53,673 bases of DNA from Candidatus Bathyarchaeota archaeon (GCA_013388895.1 JACAEK010000009.1:1-53673); one strand, 5' to 3'; positions 25,675 to 34,529 are shown, counted from the stretch's first letter. Numbers and translations are program-made. The notes: generated by a model not told the origin, from the sequence alone.

Positions 25675-26717
25675 GGCCTACTTTTTTTCCAGAAAAGCCT
25701 TGCACTTTTCCAATTGTCTTGAACTATTTGGAGGTTGCCCCTTACGCTTCCATGGAGAGAATAGACAATGTAGCAAAGGTAAATGCATCGGTTGCATTCT
25801 CTGTAAACCTTACGCAGCGCATCAAAATTGTTGCTGTTCCAAAGTTTGGGCAATTCGAAAATTGATGATACTGGCCTGCGAAGGTGACAGCCTGCAACTC
25901 TGCCCAGGTGGTCTATCATGAAGAAATTTTGAAGGGCACGACATTTCCACAGCCTTTTTCCATCTAGAAACAGCCTTTTCATAGCGTTCAAAGTTTGAGT
26001 TGTTATAAGAATGTTATCATCTTTCTTTTTCATATTTGCAAGTGTATCACAAAGTCTAATCATGGCTTCTTTGTCAGCTATTTCGAACTCGTCATCTGGT
26101 TTTCCTATCTTGAAAAGTTGATCTGAATCCGCGGTGGTGTCATGGGAATATAAGCAGTACCAAACTGGAATTCCCCTTCCTGAGAAATACTTGGTCAAGC
26201 TGACGATTTCATGTATGTTAAACTGTGAAATCGTTGGCGACACACCTACATGAATTCCTTCCTTGTGCAGTTTCTCAACAGTTTGCATGGCTTTTTTCCA
26301 CGAACCTTTGATGCCCTTAATGTGGTCATTTTTTTCCTCATGCAAAGTGTCCAAGGATATGGCGACAAAATTCGCATGTCGTAAGGCATCAATTTTTTCC
26401 AAAGCCATACTGCCATTATCATAGATTGTTGTGATGAAAAAGCGTGAAGCGTATTCCAAAATCTCGTCAATGTCATTTCTTAAAAGAGGGTTTCCGCCAG
26501 AAAACACTATGTCTATGACGCCAAGTTCTCTGAGTATGTCTAATCCCCGTATCATTTCTTCCGTGGATAATTCTTTTGTGTCCTGTTCTCGCCAAACATT
26601 GCATCCTTTACAGCGATAATTACACTTTCTTGTGACAAGCCACTGCACGTGATAGGGTCTGTTAGGTCTTAAAGAGTGCACAGCAATTCTGGCGGCTTTC
26701 TCTAGATTTAACACCAC
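25671..26717 (-). CDS. Radical SAM protein, SPASM-like, in glycan region
   Basis: A 348-residue radical SAM enzyme. The [4Fe-4S]/SAM motif is CNYRCKGC (about residues 32-39, C-x3-C-x2-C), followed by the SAM-contact GGNPLL motif near 74. The C-terminal third has more cysteines (WKCRAL, GRVAGCH, YRECNRCIYLC) in a SPASM/Twitch-like layout that would bind an auxiliary cluster. The family includes peptide-modifying and cofactor-forming enzymes and the HpnH/MoaA-like group; the substrate here is unknown. It lies alone on the minus strand among glycosyltransferases, so action on a lipid, sugar or surface polymer is possible. No precursor peptide was seen nearby. Confidence 0.85.
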   Translation of the reverse strand: MVLNLEKAARIAVHSLRPNRPYHVQWLVTRKCNYRCKGCNVWREQDTKELSTEEMIRGLDILRELGVIDIVFSGGNPLLRNDIDEILEYASRFFITTIYDNGSMALEKIDALRHANFVAISLDTLHEEKNDHIKGIKGSWKKAMQTVEKLHKEGIHVGVSPTISQFNIHEIVSLTKYFSGRGIPVWYCLYSHDTTADSDQLFKIGKPDDEFEIADKEAMIRLCDTLANMKKKDDNILITTQTLNAMKRLFLDGKRLWKCRALQNFFMIDHLGRVAGCHLRRPVSSIFELPKLWNSNNFDALRKVYRECNRCIYLCYIVYSLHGSVRGNLQIVQDNWKSARLFWKKSRP

Positions 26718-26918
26718 GGAGCGTCACTTCTCTGCTGTCTCTGCTTCTAAACCTTTAGTTCATTAGTATTTTAAAGTAGCGTAATTAAAGAATTAGTGCA
26801 CTATTTAAACAAACTGATCTGTGATGTTCAATCTTTTTTTGTTTATCTCGCAAAAGCTAAAAACATCTTGACCAAATTACACGTAGCAATCGCACAATAT
26901 ATGGTTGGAGTTTGTCAC

Positions 26919-28028
26919 ATGCAAGTTTACGTGGTCATTGCATCCATAAACCGGTTAGAAAACCTCAAAAACCTTGAAGACATAATTGCCGATTACACAA
27001 TCAAGGTTTTGGTTATAGATGAAGGCGACGCCAAGATTCGCAGAGAAAATGCCAAAATACTGTCCAGTGTTCCTTTCGAGTTTTATGGTCCTAAAGAGCG
27101 AGAACAGTGGTTTAAGGACAAGTTTGGACAAGCATTTCCTAAGTATCTGGAAATAATCCCGCAAAGATGCCACGCTGAAACCTCCTTCGGATTTTTGAGG
27201 GCTTACGAAGATCAAGCAGAGGTGACGCTGGAAATCGACGATGATGTCTACATTTCAAACGGTTTCTTGAAGGAGCATTTAGATAACCTATCCAATAGTA
27301 GTGGCGTGACTGTTAGCTCTTCTGGAAAATGGTACAATACTATTGACAACCTTCAGTTGAGTACTAATCAAAGAGTTTTTCCTCGTGGCCATCCTTACAG
27401 TCCAATGTGTAGAAACGAAAACTATGCGTGGACCAGAGAAGGAGGAAGATGCGTGTTAAACATGGGTTTGTGGAGCGGTCAGCCGGATTTGGACGCGTTG
27501 ACGATTCTTTATCACGGTGGGTTAGATGGAAGGTGCAAAATGGAAAGCAAAGGCTGCAAAAAAGAAAAAATCGTTTTGGCAAGAGGCACATACTTTGCGG
27601 TTTGCAGTATGAACACTGCGTTTTTTACAAAAATTGTTCCCTCTTTTTATCAGCTTTACATGAATTTCTTAGGTGTGGATAGGTTTGACGACATTTGGTC
27701 TGGCGTGTTTTTGAAACGAGTAGCTGACTGCGTTGGTGATGCATTGTGCTTAGGTGAACCTGTCGGGTTGCATCTGAAAAGATCCAGAAATACTTTCAAG
27801 GATTTGAAGAGTGAAATAAACGGACTTGACATGAACGAGCAAGTTTGGCGTATGTGTGAAGAAGCAGAGTTATCAGCGAAAACCTATGCCGACTGCTATT
27901 TGGAGCTAGCTGATTACATAGAAAAGAACGTGAAGAAATTGTCTGCTTCACCTGTGCAGATGGATTTCTGGCATGCGCAAACAGAGAGAATGAGAAAGTG
28001 GGTTGAAGTAACAGATAAGATATCTTAA
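26919..28028 (+). CDS. Reversibly-glycosylated-polypeptide-like (GT75) protein
   Basis: About 369 residues from ATG 26919 (MQVYVVIASINRLENLKN), chosen because GGAG at 26907-26910 precedes it and the domain begins there; upstream in-frame starts lack support. Similarity to plant RGP/UDP-arabinopyranose mutases and alpha-1,4-glucan-protein synthases (GT75) is seen in order: a DxD-type EIDDDVYI, the GHPYSP and VLNMGLWSGQPDLDALT segments, GTYFAVCSMNTAFF, then VDRFDDIWSGVFLKRV and GEPVGLHLKRSRNTFKDLK. Plant members interconvert UDP-arabinose ring forms and self-glycosylate at an Arg. Here it probably makes an activated sugar for surface glycans. The next GT2 gene begins 23 bp on. Confidence 0.75.
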   Translation: MQVYVVIASINRLENLKNLEDIIADYTIKVLVIDEGDAKIRRENAKILSSVPFEFYGPKEREQWFKDKFGQAFPKYLEIIPQRCHAETSFGFLRAYEDQAEVTLEIDDDVYISNGFLKEHLDNLSNSSGVTVSSSGKWYNTIDNLQLSTNQRVFPRGHPYSPMCRNENYAWTREGGRCVLNMGLWSGQPDLDALTILYHGGLDGRCKMESKGCKKEKIVLARGTYFAVCSMNTAFFTKIVPSFYQLYMNFLGVDRFDDIWSGVFLKRVADCVGDALCLGEPVGLHLKRSRNTFKDLKSEINGLDMNEQVWRMCEEAELSAKTYADCYLELADYIEKNVKKLSASPVQMDFWHAQTERMRKWVEVTDKIS

Positions 28029-28072
28029 GCTTGTCACAATCCAAACACTAGGTGTTCTCTTTGGAACAGAAT

Positions 28073-29074
28073 ATGCCAAAAGTTTCGGTTGTCATAATCA
28101 ACGCAAAGGGAATTCAGCGTCTGGAAAAATGCTTAAAATCATTAGCGCAAACAAACTATCCAAACTTTGAAGTTACTGTTGTTGACTGTCTTACCCCAAA
28201 TCTTTCAACGTGGATAGAAAAACATTTCCCCAAAACCAAAGTGATTCATTATGACATTGACATTGGACCTTCAGCTTCGCACAACGTAGAAGAGCGATTC
28301 ATTGACTTCAAAAGCGAATATTTGGCTTTCCTCGACAACGACTCCTACGTCACGGAAAATTGGCTCACAGAACTTCTGAAAATCGTGGAGAAAGACAAAA
28401 AGATAGGTGTGGCTCAAGCAAAAATAGTCCTGCTTCGAGACAAGCAACGTTTGGATCACGGTGGAATGGCAATTGACGCTTTGGGCACTTGGTACACGAC
28501 TCGAAACCTTCACACCGGCAAGTTTGAGAAAGTCTTCGATATTTTTGCAGCTTCTTCTGCGGCATGCATTGTTCGGCGCGAAGTTTTTTATGAAGTTGGT
28601 GGCTTTGATCCAGACTATTTTATTTACGATGATGACACTGACTTCTCATTTAGGGTGCATCTGCTCGGATACAGAATAATCTATGTTCCATCAGCCATCG
28701 TATTCCATGAAGGTGAAACTGCTCGCTCGCTAAACCCGAGAAAACTTTATCATGGAGCTAAAAACAGAATGTGCACTATACTCAAAAATTACGAGTTAAA
28801 AAATGCTTTGTGGCGATTCTCATTGTATCTAAGTTTGGCTTTTCTATCAGGAATAGGCTTGTTTCTAGCAAGGAAAACCGCTGAAGCGAAGGCAATGTTC
28901 AGAAGCATAGTTTATCCAGTTGTTAATATTAAGCGAATATTGATTAAACGCGCGCTGATACAGCATCAGAGACGAGTCGCGGACAGCGAACTATTTCAAA
29001 AGTGTTTCATAATGAATAACATCCGACCAACTGTATCTGATTTGATGTCAAAACTCCAGCTTCTCCAAAAATAA
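28073..29074 (+). CDS. GT2 glycosyltransferase, rhamnosyltransferase-like
   Basis: About 333 residues from ATG 28073 (MPKVSVVIINAKGIQRLEKC); a GTG at 28052 would add seven residues. GT-A fold: the first strand SVVIINAKG, then LAFLDNDSYVTENWL with the DxD-like acid pair, FDPDYFIYDDDTDFSFRVHL, and a basic C-terminal tail with one hydrophobic stretch (LSLAFLSGIGLFLARK). Typical of enzymes that transfer rhamnose or other sugars to lipid- or protein-linked glycans at the cytoplasmic face. It follows the GT75-like gene in the same direction. Confidence 0.88.
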   Translation: MPKVSVVIINAKGIQRLEKCLKSLAQTNYPNFEVTVVDCLTPNLSTWIEKHFPKTKVIHYDIDIGPSASHNVEERFIDFKSEYLAFLDNDSYVTENWLTELLKIVEKDKKIGVAQAKIVLLRDKQRLDHGGMAIDALGTWYTTRNLHTGKFEKVFDIFAASSAACIVRREVFYEVGGFDPDYFIYDDDTDFSFRVHLLGYRIIYVPSAIVFHEGETARSLNPRKLYHGAKNRMCTILKNYELKNALWRFSLYLSLAFLSGIGLFLARKTAEAKAMFRSIVYPVVNIKRILIKRALIQHQRRVADSELFQKCFIMNNIRPTVSDLMSKLQLLQK

Positions 29075-29090
29075 ACTTGTTAAGCCCGTT

Positions 29091-30119
29091 TTACCTTTTT
29101 TCAACAGTTTGATATATCATTCCAAACATGAAAGCTATCATTCTTGCAATATCAATGAAAGGATAAGTCAAAATGTTGCAATATTTTCCAAGTCGTTTTT
29201 TCGTCTGATAAGCATAAAATATCATTAGTCCGACTGGTGGAAGCAGAAGCATAATAATCAATACTAATAGGGGCATTAGTGAAAGTGTAAGCAGCGTGTA
29301 AGCAGTAAAGGACAATATTAATGCACTCCAAGATATGAAGCCTGCGAGACATAGAACTGCCCATTTTGAAAATGCGCTCTCAAGTGCTTTTATCTTTAGC
29401 AAATTGCCAAGTCCCCGTCCATACGTAAAGGTTTGTTTCAAAAGATTCTGTATTGAGGCACGATGTTTATGCATGATTAGAACTTCTGGGTCTAAAACCA
29501 TTTTGTATCCTTTTTTACAGATTCTTTCGACAAGCTCATCCTCGTCAAAACCATACTTGACGCTTTCGTCGAAGAGTCCGGCTTTTTCTATGGCTTCCCG
29601 TTTGAATGCCATGTTACATCCAGCCGGATAATGCATCGGAGGCTTGACAGAATCTAACTCTTCTCGTTTTTTGAATATCCTCATTACTGGCATTATGCTT
29701 TCGTCAGCATATTGCGAAAGAAAATCCTCGTAGTATCCGTGAACGTTTCCTCCAACGCAGCCAACTTTTGAGTTCTGAAAGTTTTCAATAATTTTTGTTA
29801 TCCAGTTTTTGGGTATTACGCAATCGAAATCAGTAAACGCTATAATCTCTCCACTGCTATGCCTTAAACCAGTGTTTCTCGCACCGTTCAGACCTGGTTT
29901 TTCTTCTGTAAAAAGCTGAACTGGGTACTGTGTGACAATTTCTCTTGTTTTGTCTGTAGATTTTCCATCAACAACTACAATTTCCATTTTGTCCTTTTCA
30001 TAGCCAACTTGCATCAGCGAATCCAAAAGCTCTCGAACGTGATTAGCACCGTTTTTAACAGGAATTACCACCGAAACTTTTGGGTAAAATTGGCTTTTTT
30101 CCTGCAAGGCTTTCATTCC
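29091..30119 (-). CDS. GT2 glycosyltransferase with C-terminal membrane helices
   Basis: About 342 residues from ATG 30119 (MKALQEKSQFYPKVSVVIPV); an upstream ATG at 30185 is in frame but would overlap the epimerase gene by 73 bp. The GT-A motifs are IVVDGKSTDKTREIV, NGARNTGLRHSSGEIIAFTD with FDCVIP, and YGFDEDELVERI. Two or three hydrophobic helices follow from residue 245 (WAVLCLAGFISWSALILSFT). It overlaps the epimerase by seven bases and is probably the second gene of that operon, building or extending a surface glycan. Confidence 0.88.
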   Translation of the reverse strand, partial: GMKALQEKSQFYPKVSVVIPVKNGANHVRELLDSLMQVGYEKDKMEIVVVDGKSTDKTREIVTQYPVQLFTEEKPGLNGARNTGLRHSSGEIIAFTDFDCVIPKNWITKIIENFQNSKVGCVGGNVHGYYEDFLSQYADESIMPVMRIFKKREELDSVKPPMHYPAGCNMAFKREAIEKAGLFDESVKYGFDEDELVERICKKGYKMVLDPEVLIMHKHRASIQNLLKQTFTYGRGLGNLLKIKALESAFSKWAVLCLAGFISWSALILSFTAYTLLTLSLMPLLVLIIMLLLPPVGLMIFYAYQTKKRLGKYCNILTYPFIDIARMIAFMFGMIYQTVEKR

Positions 30120-31084
30120 TTTTGTTGCAGTAGGGCTTTTGTGGTTTTTTCTACTGCTTGGTGACTGTTTAAACGGGGCTTCCATCCTAGAGCTTTGATT
30201 TTTTCGATGTCTAGTAGCATGATTTTGACGTCTCCTTTCCAGCCTCTTCCTCCGTCAACTCCGCCAGTATAGACATATTCAACATTTTTTAAGCCCATTT
30301 CTCTGCAGACTATATCCGCTATTTTTTTCACGTTGATTTTGTCCTCTGAACCTATATTGTATGCTTCAACTCTGATAGGTTGGCTAATTCCTGTAAGCAT
30401 CGCGTTTACACAGTCTTCAACGTCCAAATAGGATTTTGTTTGAGTGCCGTCTCCAAGAATTTCCAATTTTTTCGGATTTTTTCTAAGCTTGTTTATGAAA
30501 TCGCATATTACACCGTGTTGAGTTCTCGGTCCTATAATATTAGCCAGCCTACATAAGGCAGCGTTAAACCCATAGGTATAAGCAAAAGATATGATTAGTG
30601 CCTCTGAAGCAAGTTTAGAAGCGCCATAAACAGAGACAGGCTCAAGAGGAGCATAATTTTCCGGAGTTGGAATCTTTTCAGCGTCTCCGTAGACAGTTGA
30701 AGAGGACGTGAAGACGAAATTCTTTACGTTTCCATTTTTGCGAATTGCTTCCAGAAGATTGAAAGTTGTAGCTATGTTCTGTTCATAATGCACTTTTGGG
30801 TCTGTTGAACCTAGTCTAACTTCAGGATTGGCGGCTAAATGAAAAACAGTCTCACAATCAGACAGGTGCTTTTGGATTTTCTCAGGCTTTAACAAGTCAC
30901 TCTGTTTAAACAAAAAATTCGGAGCGTTTAGCCATTGCTTAATGTTTTCAAGTCTTCCAGAACTAAGATTATCAAACACAACAACTTCATTTTTGTTTCT
31001 GCACAGAGCATCTACAGTGTAGCTTCCTATGAATCCTGCTCCTCCCGTTATGAAAACTCTTCCAAGATCTGACGTTGAAAGCAT
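30113..31084 (-). CDS. NAD-dependent sugar epimerase/dehydratase (GalE-like)
   Basis: About 323 residues from ATG 31084 (MLSTSDLGRVFITGGAGFIG); GGGA lies just before it, and the longer frame from 31168 would overlap the upstream gene. An extended SDR: the Rossmann TGGAGFIGSYTVDA, DNLSSGRLENI, SSSTVYGD and the YGASKLASE active site (Tyr-x3-Lys) are intact, then RLANIIGPR. It should interconvert an NDP-sugar such as UDP-glucose/galactose, or dehydrate a hexose. It heads a two-gene unit with the GT2 gene at 29091, with the HypE-like gene upstream in the same direction. Confidence 0.92.
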   Translation of the reverse strand: MLSTSDLGRVFITGGAGFIGSYTVDALCRNKNEVVVFDNLSSGRLENIKQWLNAPNFLFKQSDLLKPEKIQKHLSDCETVFHLAANPEVRLGSTDPKVHYEQNIATTFNLLEAIRKNGNVKNFVFTSSSTVYGDAEKIPTPENYAPLEPVSVYGASKLASEALIISFAYTYGFNAALCRLANIIGPRTQHGVICDFINKLRKNPKKLEILGDGTQTKSYLDVEDCVNAMLTGISQPIRVEAYNIGSEDKINVKKIADIVCREMGLKNVEYVYTGGVDGGRGWKGDVKIMLLDIEKIKALGWKPRLNSHQAVEKTTKALLQQKE

Positions 31085-31140
31085 AATTTTCCCGCTTGTT
31101 AGGGATATTTTCAATGATTTTATTATAAGTTTTGATTGTT

Positions 31141-32154
31141 TCAGAGTTTTTTCTGTAAGGCTTGCCACAAATGGTCATATTCTGGTCGAACCAAGCTTGT
31201 TTCTTTACCATCTTTGCGCATTAGCAAACGTGTGTTTGGAGATTTGAGGAATTCGCCAATTACAGACGCCCCAATTTTCTGTTTCTTCAAGCTTTCGAGA
31301 GTTTTCTCTAAAGAGTTTGGCTTAACGGCGATAAGCAATGCTCCAGAGCTCATCAGCTGCAGTGGGTCTATTTTGAAAAACTTGCAGATTTCCGTTGTTT
31401 CTTCAGCTATGAGAATTTCGCTTTCAGAAATCCTCACGCCCGTTCTGGAGGCGTCAGCCATTTCATGTATTCCTCCGAATATGCCTCCCTCCGTTGGATC
31501 ATGCATAGCTGTGACACCGCCCGTTTTGAAGGCTGTGATTGCGTCTTTAACTACGCTTATTTGACAGTAGAAATTCTTGGCGCTTTCAAGCAACATAGGC
31601 ACTAATGCTCTCTTCAGCTGTTTCTCTCTGTCTGCTGCAAGAATTGCGGTTCCTTCAATTCCCGCACTTTTTGTGAATAACAGCTTATCGCCGGGTTTGG
31701 CTCCGCCAGCCGTTACGTAATTTCCTTTTTCTGTTACACTCATGGTACAGCCTATGACTATGGGGTTTGGCAGTTCTGGGGTCACCTCACAGTGGCCTCC
31801 GATGATGGCTATTCCCAACTCTTTAGCGTCTTTATCCATTTGTGTGCATATTGTTTCGACAATTTTTCTGTCAGTTTTTTCCGGGAGAAGAATGCATGAT
31901 AAAAAGAACATGGGTTCTGCGCCGAAAGTTGCAACGTCATTTGCGTTAATGTTTACGGCAAGCCAGCCTATTCGTTCTAGTGCGCCTGTAATAGGATCCA
32001 TAGCCGTAATTAAAGACTTATTGCCTAAGTCTATAACAGCGCCGTCAATTCCTGCTGAAGGACCTAAGATGACTTCTTTGCGTTTGATGCCGAGATTTTT
32101 GAAAACCACTTCTTCTAGAATGTCTTTGGGAATTTTCCCTGGCGGCAGTCTCAT
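31141..32154 (-). CDS. HypE-like AIR-synthase-family protein
   Basis: About 337 residues from ATG 32154 (MRLPPGKIPKDILEEVVFKN), preceded by GAGGGTC; this start avoids running into the transporter gene. The PurM/AIR synthase fold is clear: ATP-binding GPSAGIDGAVIDLG and NANDVATFGAEP, GGHCEVTPELPNP and HDPTEGGIFGGIHEMA. It lacks the C-terminal Cys (PRIC) of HypE, ending in a plain LQKKL tail, so it cannot serve in cyanide synthesis. The family (archaeal HypE/ThiL relatives) has no settled function. It sits between an ECF transporter subunit and an epimerase, which suggests a cofactor or vitamin kinase role. Confidence 0.8.
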   Translation of the reverse strand: MRLPPGKIPKDILEEVVFKNLGIKRKEVILGPSAGIDGAVIDLGNKSLITAMDPITGALERIGWLAVNINANDVATFGAEPMFFLSCILLPEKTDRKIVETICTQMDKDAKELGIAIIGGHCEVTPELPNPIVIGCTMSVTEKGNYVTAGGAKPGDKLLFTKSAGIEGTAILAADREKQLKRALVPMLLESAKNFYCQISVVKDAITAFKTGGVTAMHDPTEGGIFGGIHEMADASRTGVRISESEILIAEETTEICKFFKIDPLQLMSSGALLIAVKPNSLEKTLESLKKQKIGASVIGEFLKSPNTRLLMRKDGKETSLVRPEYDHLWQALQKKL

Positions 32155-32182
32155 CTTTGACCCTCTTATAGGTAATTTACTT

Positions 32183-32947
32183 TCAGCTTTTAAGTTGGGG
32201 GAAGCTACGCATAGCAATCTTTGCGATTGGAATTGCAACAACTAATCCAATTAGCATCTGTGCAACATTGAAGGGGATTTCAGCTTCCGCTATAGTTTCG
32301 ATTCCAAATAATGGGAACAAGAGAAATTTTTGGTAGAGGAAATATCCTGTAACCATTATTGTGCCGCCTATGAGTAGTGTGAAAACTAGCCAACCGAAAT
32401 CTGACTCCCAAACAAAACCTGTTAAAGCTATCAGTATAACGACTAATGCGCCTAGCACATACCAGAATTCTGGCGGAACCGTGAAAATTAAGTTTGGATT
32501 CTCTGGAGGTGGAATTCCAAGTCTCAATTCAACTATGCCGCTGTAGTAGAGGGAACCGATGCCGCCTAGAAGAACGCCAACAATCAAACCAATAGTAAAT
32601 GTAAAGCCTTTCCAAAGTTTTGGGTTAAGTTTAGGGCGTAAACCGCCAAGAAAACCTACCAGTCCGCCTTCCAATCCCTTTATGACTAGGGTAGCTGGTG
32701 CATAATACCAGAAACCTAATAACAAATCAGCAAGACTGGAACCGACGCCTCCTGCAAAAGAGCCGACGAACGGTCCAAACAGCAAAGCCGTAGTGTATAC
32801 CATGGTTTCACCAATATTGAAGAAGCCTCTAGTTTGCGGAACATACAAAGAAAAAACCATGGTGACTGCGGCAACAAGAGATGTGAAAATTGCTGTCATA
32901 GCTAATCGCATTGTGGTTGACATTGAAATTCTTCGCAACATACTCAT
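32183..32947 (-). CDS. ECF transporter S component-like membrane protein
   Basis: A 254-residue membrane protein with about six helices. The segment FNIGETMVYTTALLFGPFVG, with the following SFAGGVGSSLADLLLGFWY and APATLVIKGLEGG, matches the substrate-binding S components of energy-coupling factor transporters (riboflavin/vitamin group). The S component captures a vitamin or cofactor precursor and works with EcfT and EcfA ATPases, which are not in the window. It lies just upstream of the HypE-like gene on the same strand, with 28 bp between, so the two are probably co-expressed. The substrate is unknown. Confidence 0.78.
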   Translation of the reverse strand: MSMLRRISMSTTMRLAMTAIFTSLVAAVTMVFSLYVPQTRGFFNIGETMVYTTALLFGPFVGSFAGGVGSSLADLLLGFWYYAPATLVIKGLEGGLVGFLGGLRPKLNPKLWKGFTFTIGLIVGVLLGGIGSLYYSGIVELRLGIPPPENPNLIFTVPPEFWYVLGALVVILIALTGFVWESDFGWLVFTLLIGGTIMVTGYFLYQKFLLFPLFGIETIAEAEIPFNVAQMLIGLVVAIPIAKIAMRSFPQLKS

Positions 32948-32968
32948 CGCATCCTAGATTTCAACACT

Positions 32969-33697
32969 TCACTTATTTCGGGTAAACATTATTTGAAAGT
33001 TTTCATAGAAAATCTTCCTTTTAACCTTCTGAGACACTTCAGACGCCTCAACGACTGCTATTTGGGCTGGGTAGCGATAATAGGGCACGTCGGAACCAAA
33101 CAATATTCTATTTTCGTCTATATCCGCCGAAAGTTCAATAAAGTCGGGCAGAGTGCCAGAAGTCTCAACATAAACATTCTCACATTCTTTAAGGGCACTA
33201 ACTGCTGATTCTCGCAGATGTGCCAGAATTATCGGCAGTTTTGGATATTTTTTGGCAATTTTTAAGATAAGCCCCGGCGAAGAAAAACCATCACCTGAAT
33301 GAAATAATATTGGAAGACTTAACTCGTTAATTCTTTTGAAGAACTTTGCAAAAAATGGGTGGTCTGGTCTGAAACATTCCACAAATGGATGCAACTTAAG
33401 CCCGGTCAAGCCTAGCTTGTTTCTTATGCGGGTTAACTCTTTTGCAGCATCGTCTCTTCTTGGGTCAACACGTCCAAAACCAACAAAGCGTCTCGGATAT
33501 TTCTTCACTGATTCTGCAATGTAATCGTTCATTTCTGGATATTTGTCGCTTACATTTGGGTTTGGGAAAACTATGGCTCTTTCCACATTGTATTCGTCAA
33601 ACAGTCGAATAAGCTCGTCCACATAGACAGTTGGGTTAATGTAGGGTTGCCAAGGTCCAGATTTTCCCAAATGCACGTGGGCATCACAGATTTTCAT
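32969..33697 (-). CDS. Amidohydrolase-2 family metal-dependent hydrolase
   Basis: A 242-residue TIM-barrel hydrolase of the amidohydrolase-2 (PF04909-like) group. Metal-binding residues are visible: the start ICDAHVHLGKSG (HxH), GLKLHPF, LPILFHSGDG, PIILAHL and the late FGSDVPY Asp. The family hydrolyses or decarboxylates cyclic amides and aromatic acids. The gene is directly upstream of the ECF transporter gene on the same strand (21 bp gap), so it may process the imported compound or a related metabolite. The exact substrate cannot be told. Confidence 0.85.
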   Translation of the reverse strand: MKICDAHVHLGKSGPWQPYINPTVYVDELIRLFDEYNVERAIVFPNPNVSDKYPEMNDYIAESVKKYPRRFVGFGRVDPRRDDAAKELTRIRNKLGLTGLKLHPFVECFRPDHPFFAKFFKRINELSLPILFHSGDGFSSPGLILKIAKKYPKLPIILAHLRESAVSALKECENVYVETSGTLPDFIELSADIDENRILFGSDVPYYRYPAQIAVVEASEVSQKVKRKIFYENFQIMFTRNK

Positions 33698-33799
33698 AAA
33701 GCTTTTCTCCGTGTTTTAATGCTAATCTTATTCGTTGTGCGATCCTTTTAATGTTAACTTTCGAACCTCTCGAAACGGGAAAGTCTAAATGGGAGTTTA

Positions 33800-34216
33800 A
33801 TGCAGATACATAGCAATTCGGAGTTGACTGACGTGGCAGAAAAAGTGAAAGAAGACCCAGTTAAGCTGCATAAAGAAGCAAACACGATGTACGAAGTTGG
33901 CAAATATAAAGAAGCTGAAGAAAAAGCACTACGCGCATCTGAATTATATCTTAAGGCAAACAACTTCTTTGACTCTGCCTCCATGCTGTATAAGGCTGGC
34001 GAAAGCTCATTAATGCTCAAAGATTACGAAAAAGCTGTCGAATATTTCGCGAAATCAGCTGAGCTATCCTTCAATAAAGGATTTGACAGATACGGCGTCA
34101 GCGCATTGGAATATGCCAGAGACTGCTACAACGCTCTCAAAAACAAAGGAAAAGTCAAGGAAATCGAGAAGAAGATAAAAGAAGTGAAAGCCAGACTGGA
34201 AGAAGCTTCATTCTAA
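33800..34216 (+). CDS. TPR-repeat protein
   Basis: A 138-residue all-helical protein with about three tetratricopeptide-like repeats (YEVGKYKEAEEKALRASELY near residue 32, then DSASMLYKAGESSLMLKDYE and YGVSALEYARDCYNALKNKG) and a Lys/Glu coiled-coil end. TPR proteins mediate protein-protein contacts. It is divergent from the amidohydrolase gene and stands alone. No catalytic domain; partner unknown. Confidence 0.75.
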   Translation: MQIHSNSELTDVAEKVKEDPVKLHKEANTMYEVGKYKEAEEKALRASELYLKANNFFDSASMLYKAGESSLMLKDYEKAVEYFAKSAELSFNKGFDRYGVSALEYARDCYNALKNKGKVKEIEKKIKEVKARLEEASF

Positions 34217-34529
34217 AAAATGGAAATACCAATCACCTCTCTTTTTCCAAATATTCGTCATTTCACATTCGATTTCTTATATGCAAATTCTACACTAGGC
34301 ATATAAAATAGAATGAAAGTCTTTTATGAAGAGAACGTTGACATCTAAATTGTGCTTTACTAGAATTATAACAAGCGCAGAAAAACCCTAAAGATTTTGT
34401 TAGCTGTGCTTGTGATTTTGCATTTTTAGATGATGAAAAGAGCAGGGAATTGAACGTTCCGGCTGTGATGATAGAAAAAAGTTACTGATGAAATCTTTCT
34501 CCATTTTTTCTTCAATAAATCTGTCGTTG
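34217..34529. other. Gene-free interval with a coding-like remnant or sRNA-like stretch
   Basis: About 310 bp with no intact gene. Bases 34372-34488 on the plus strand read in one frame as a 38-codon peptide (NPKDFVSCACDFAFLDDEKS, then RELNVPAVMIEKSY and stop), with a stop codon just upstream, which looks like the C-terminal end of a decayed gene. The same stretch also holds ATGATGA, GTGATGA and CTGA elements in the order and near spacing of a C/D-box sRNA. Neither reading is certain. Upstream bases 34217-34370 show nothing beyond A/T-rich sequence. Confidence 0.3.

Noticed and set aside
31141-32154. A second hypE gene
   Set aside because: The AIR-synthase fold is shared, but the C-terminal Cys needed for carbamoylation is missing and a bona fide hypE ending PRIC is at 9030-10115.
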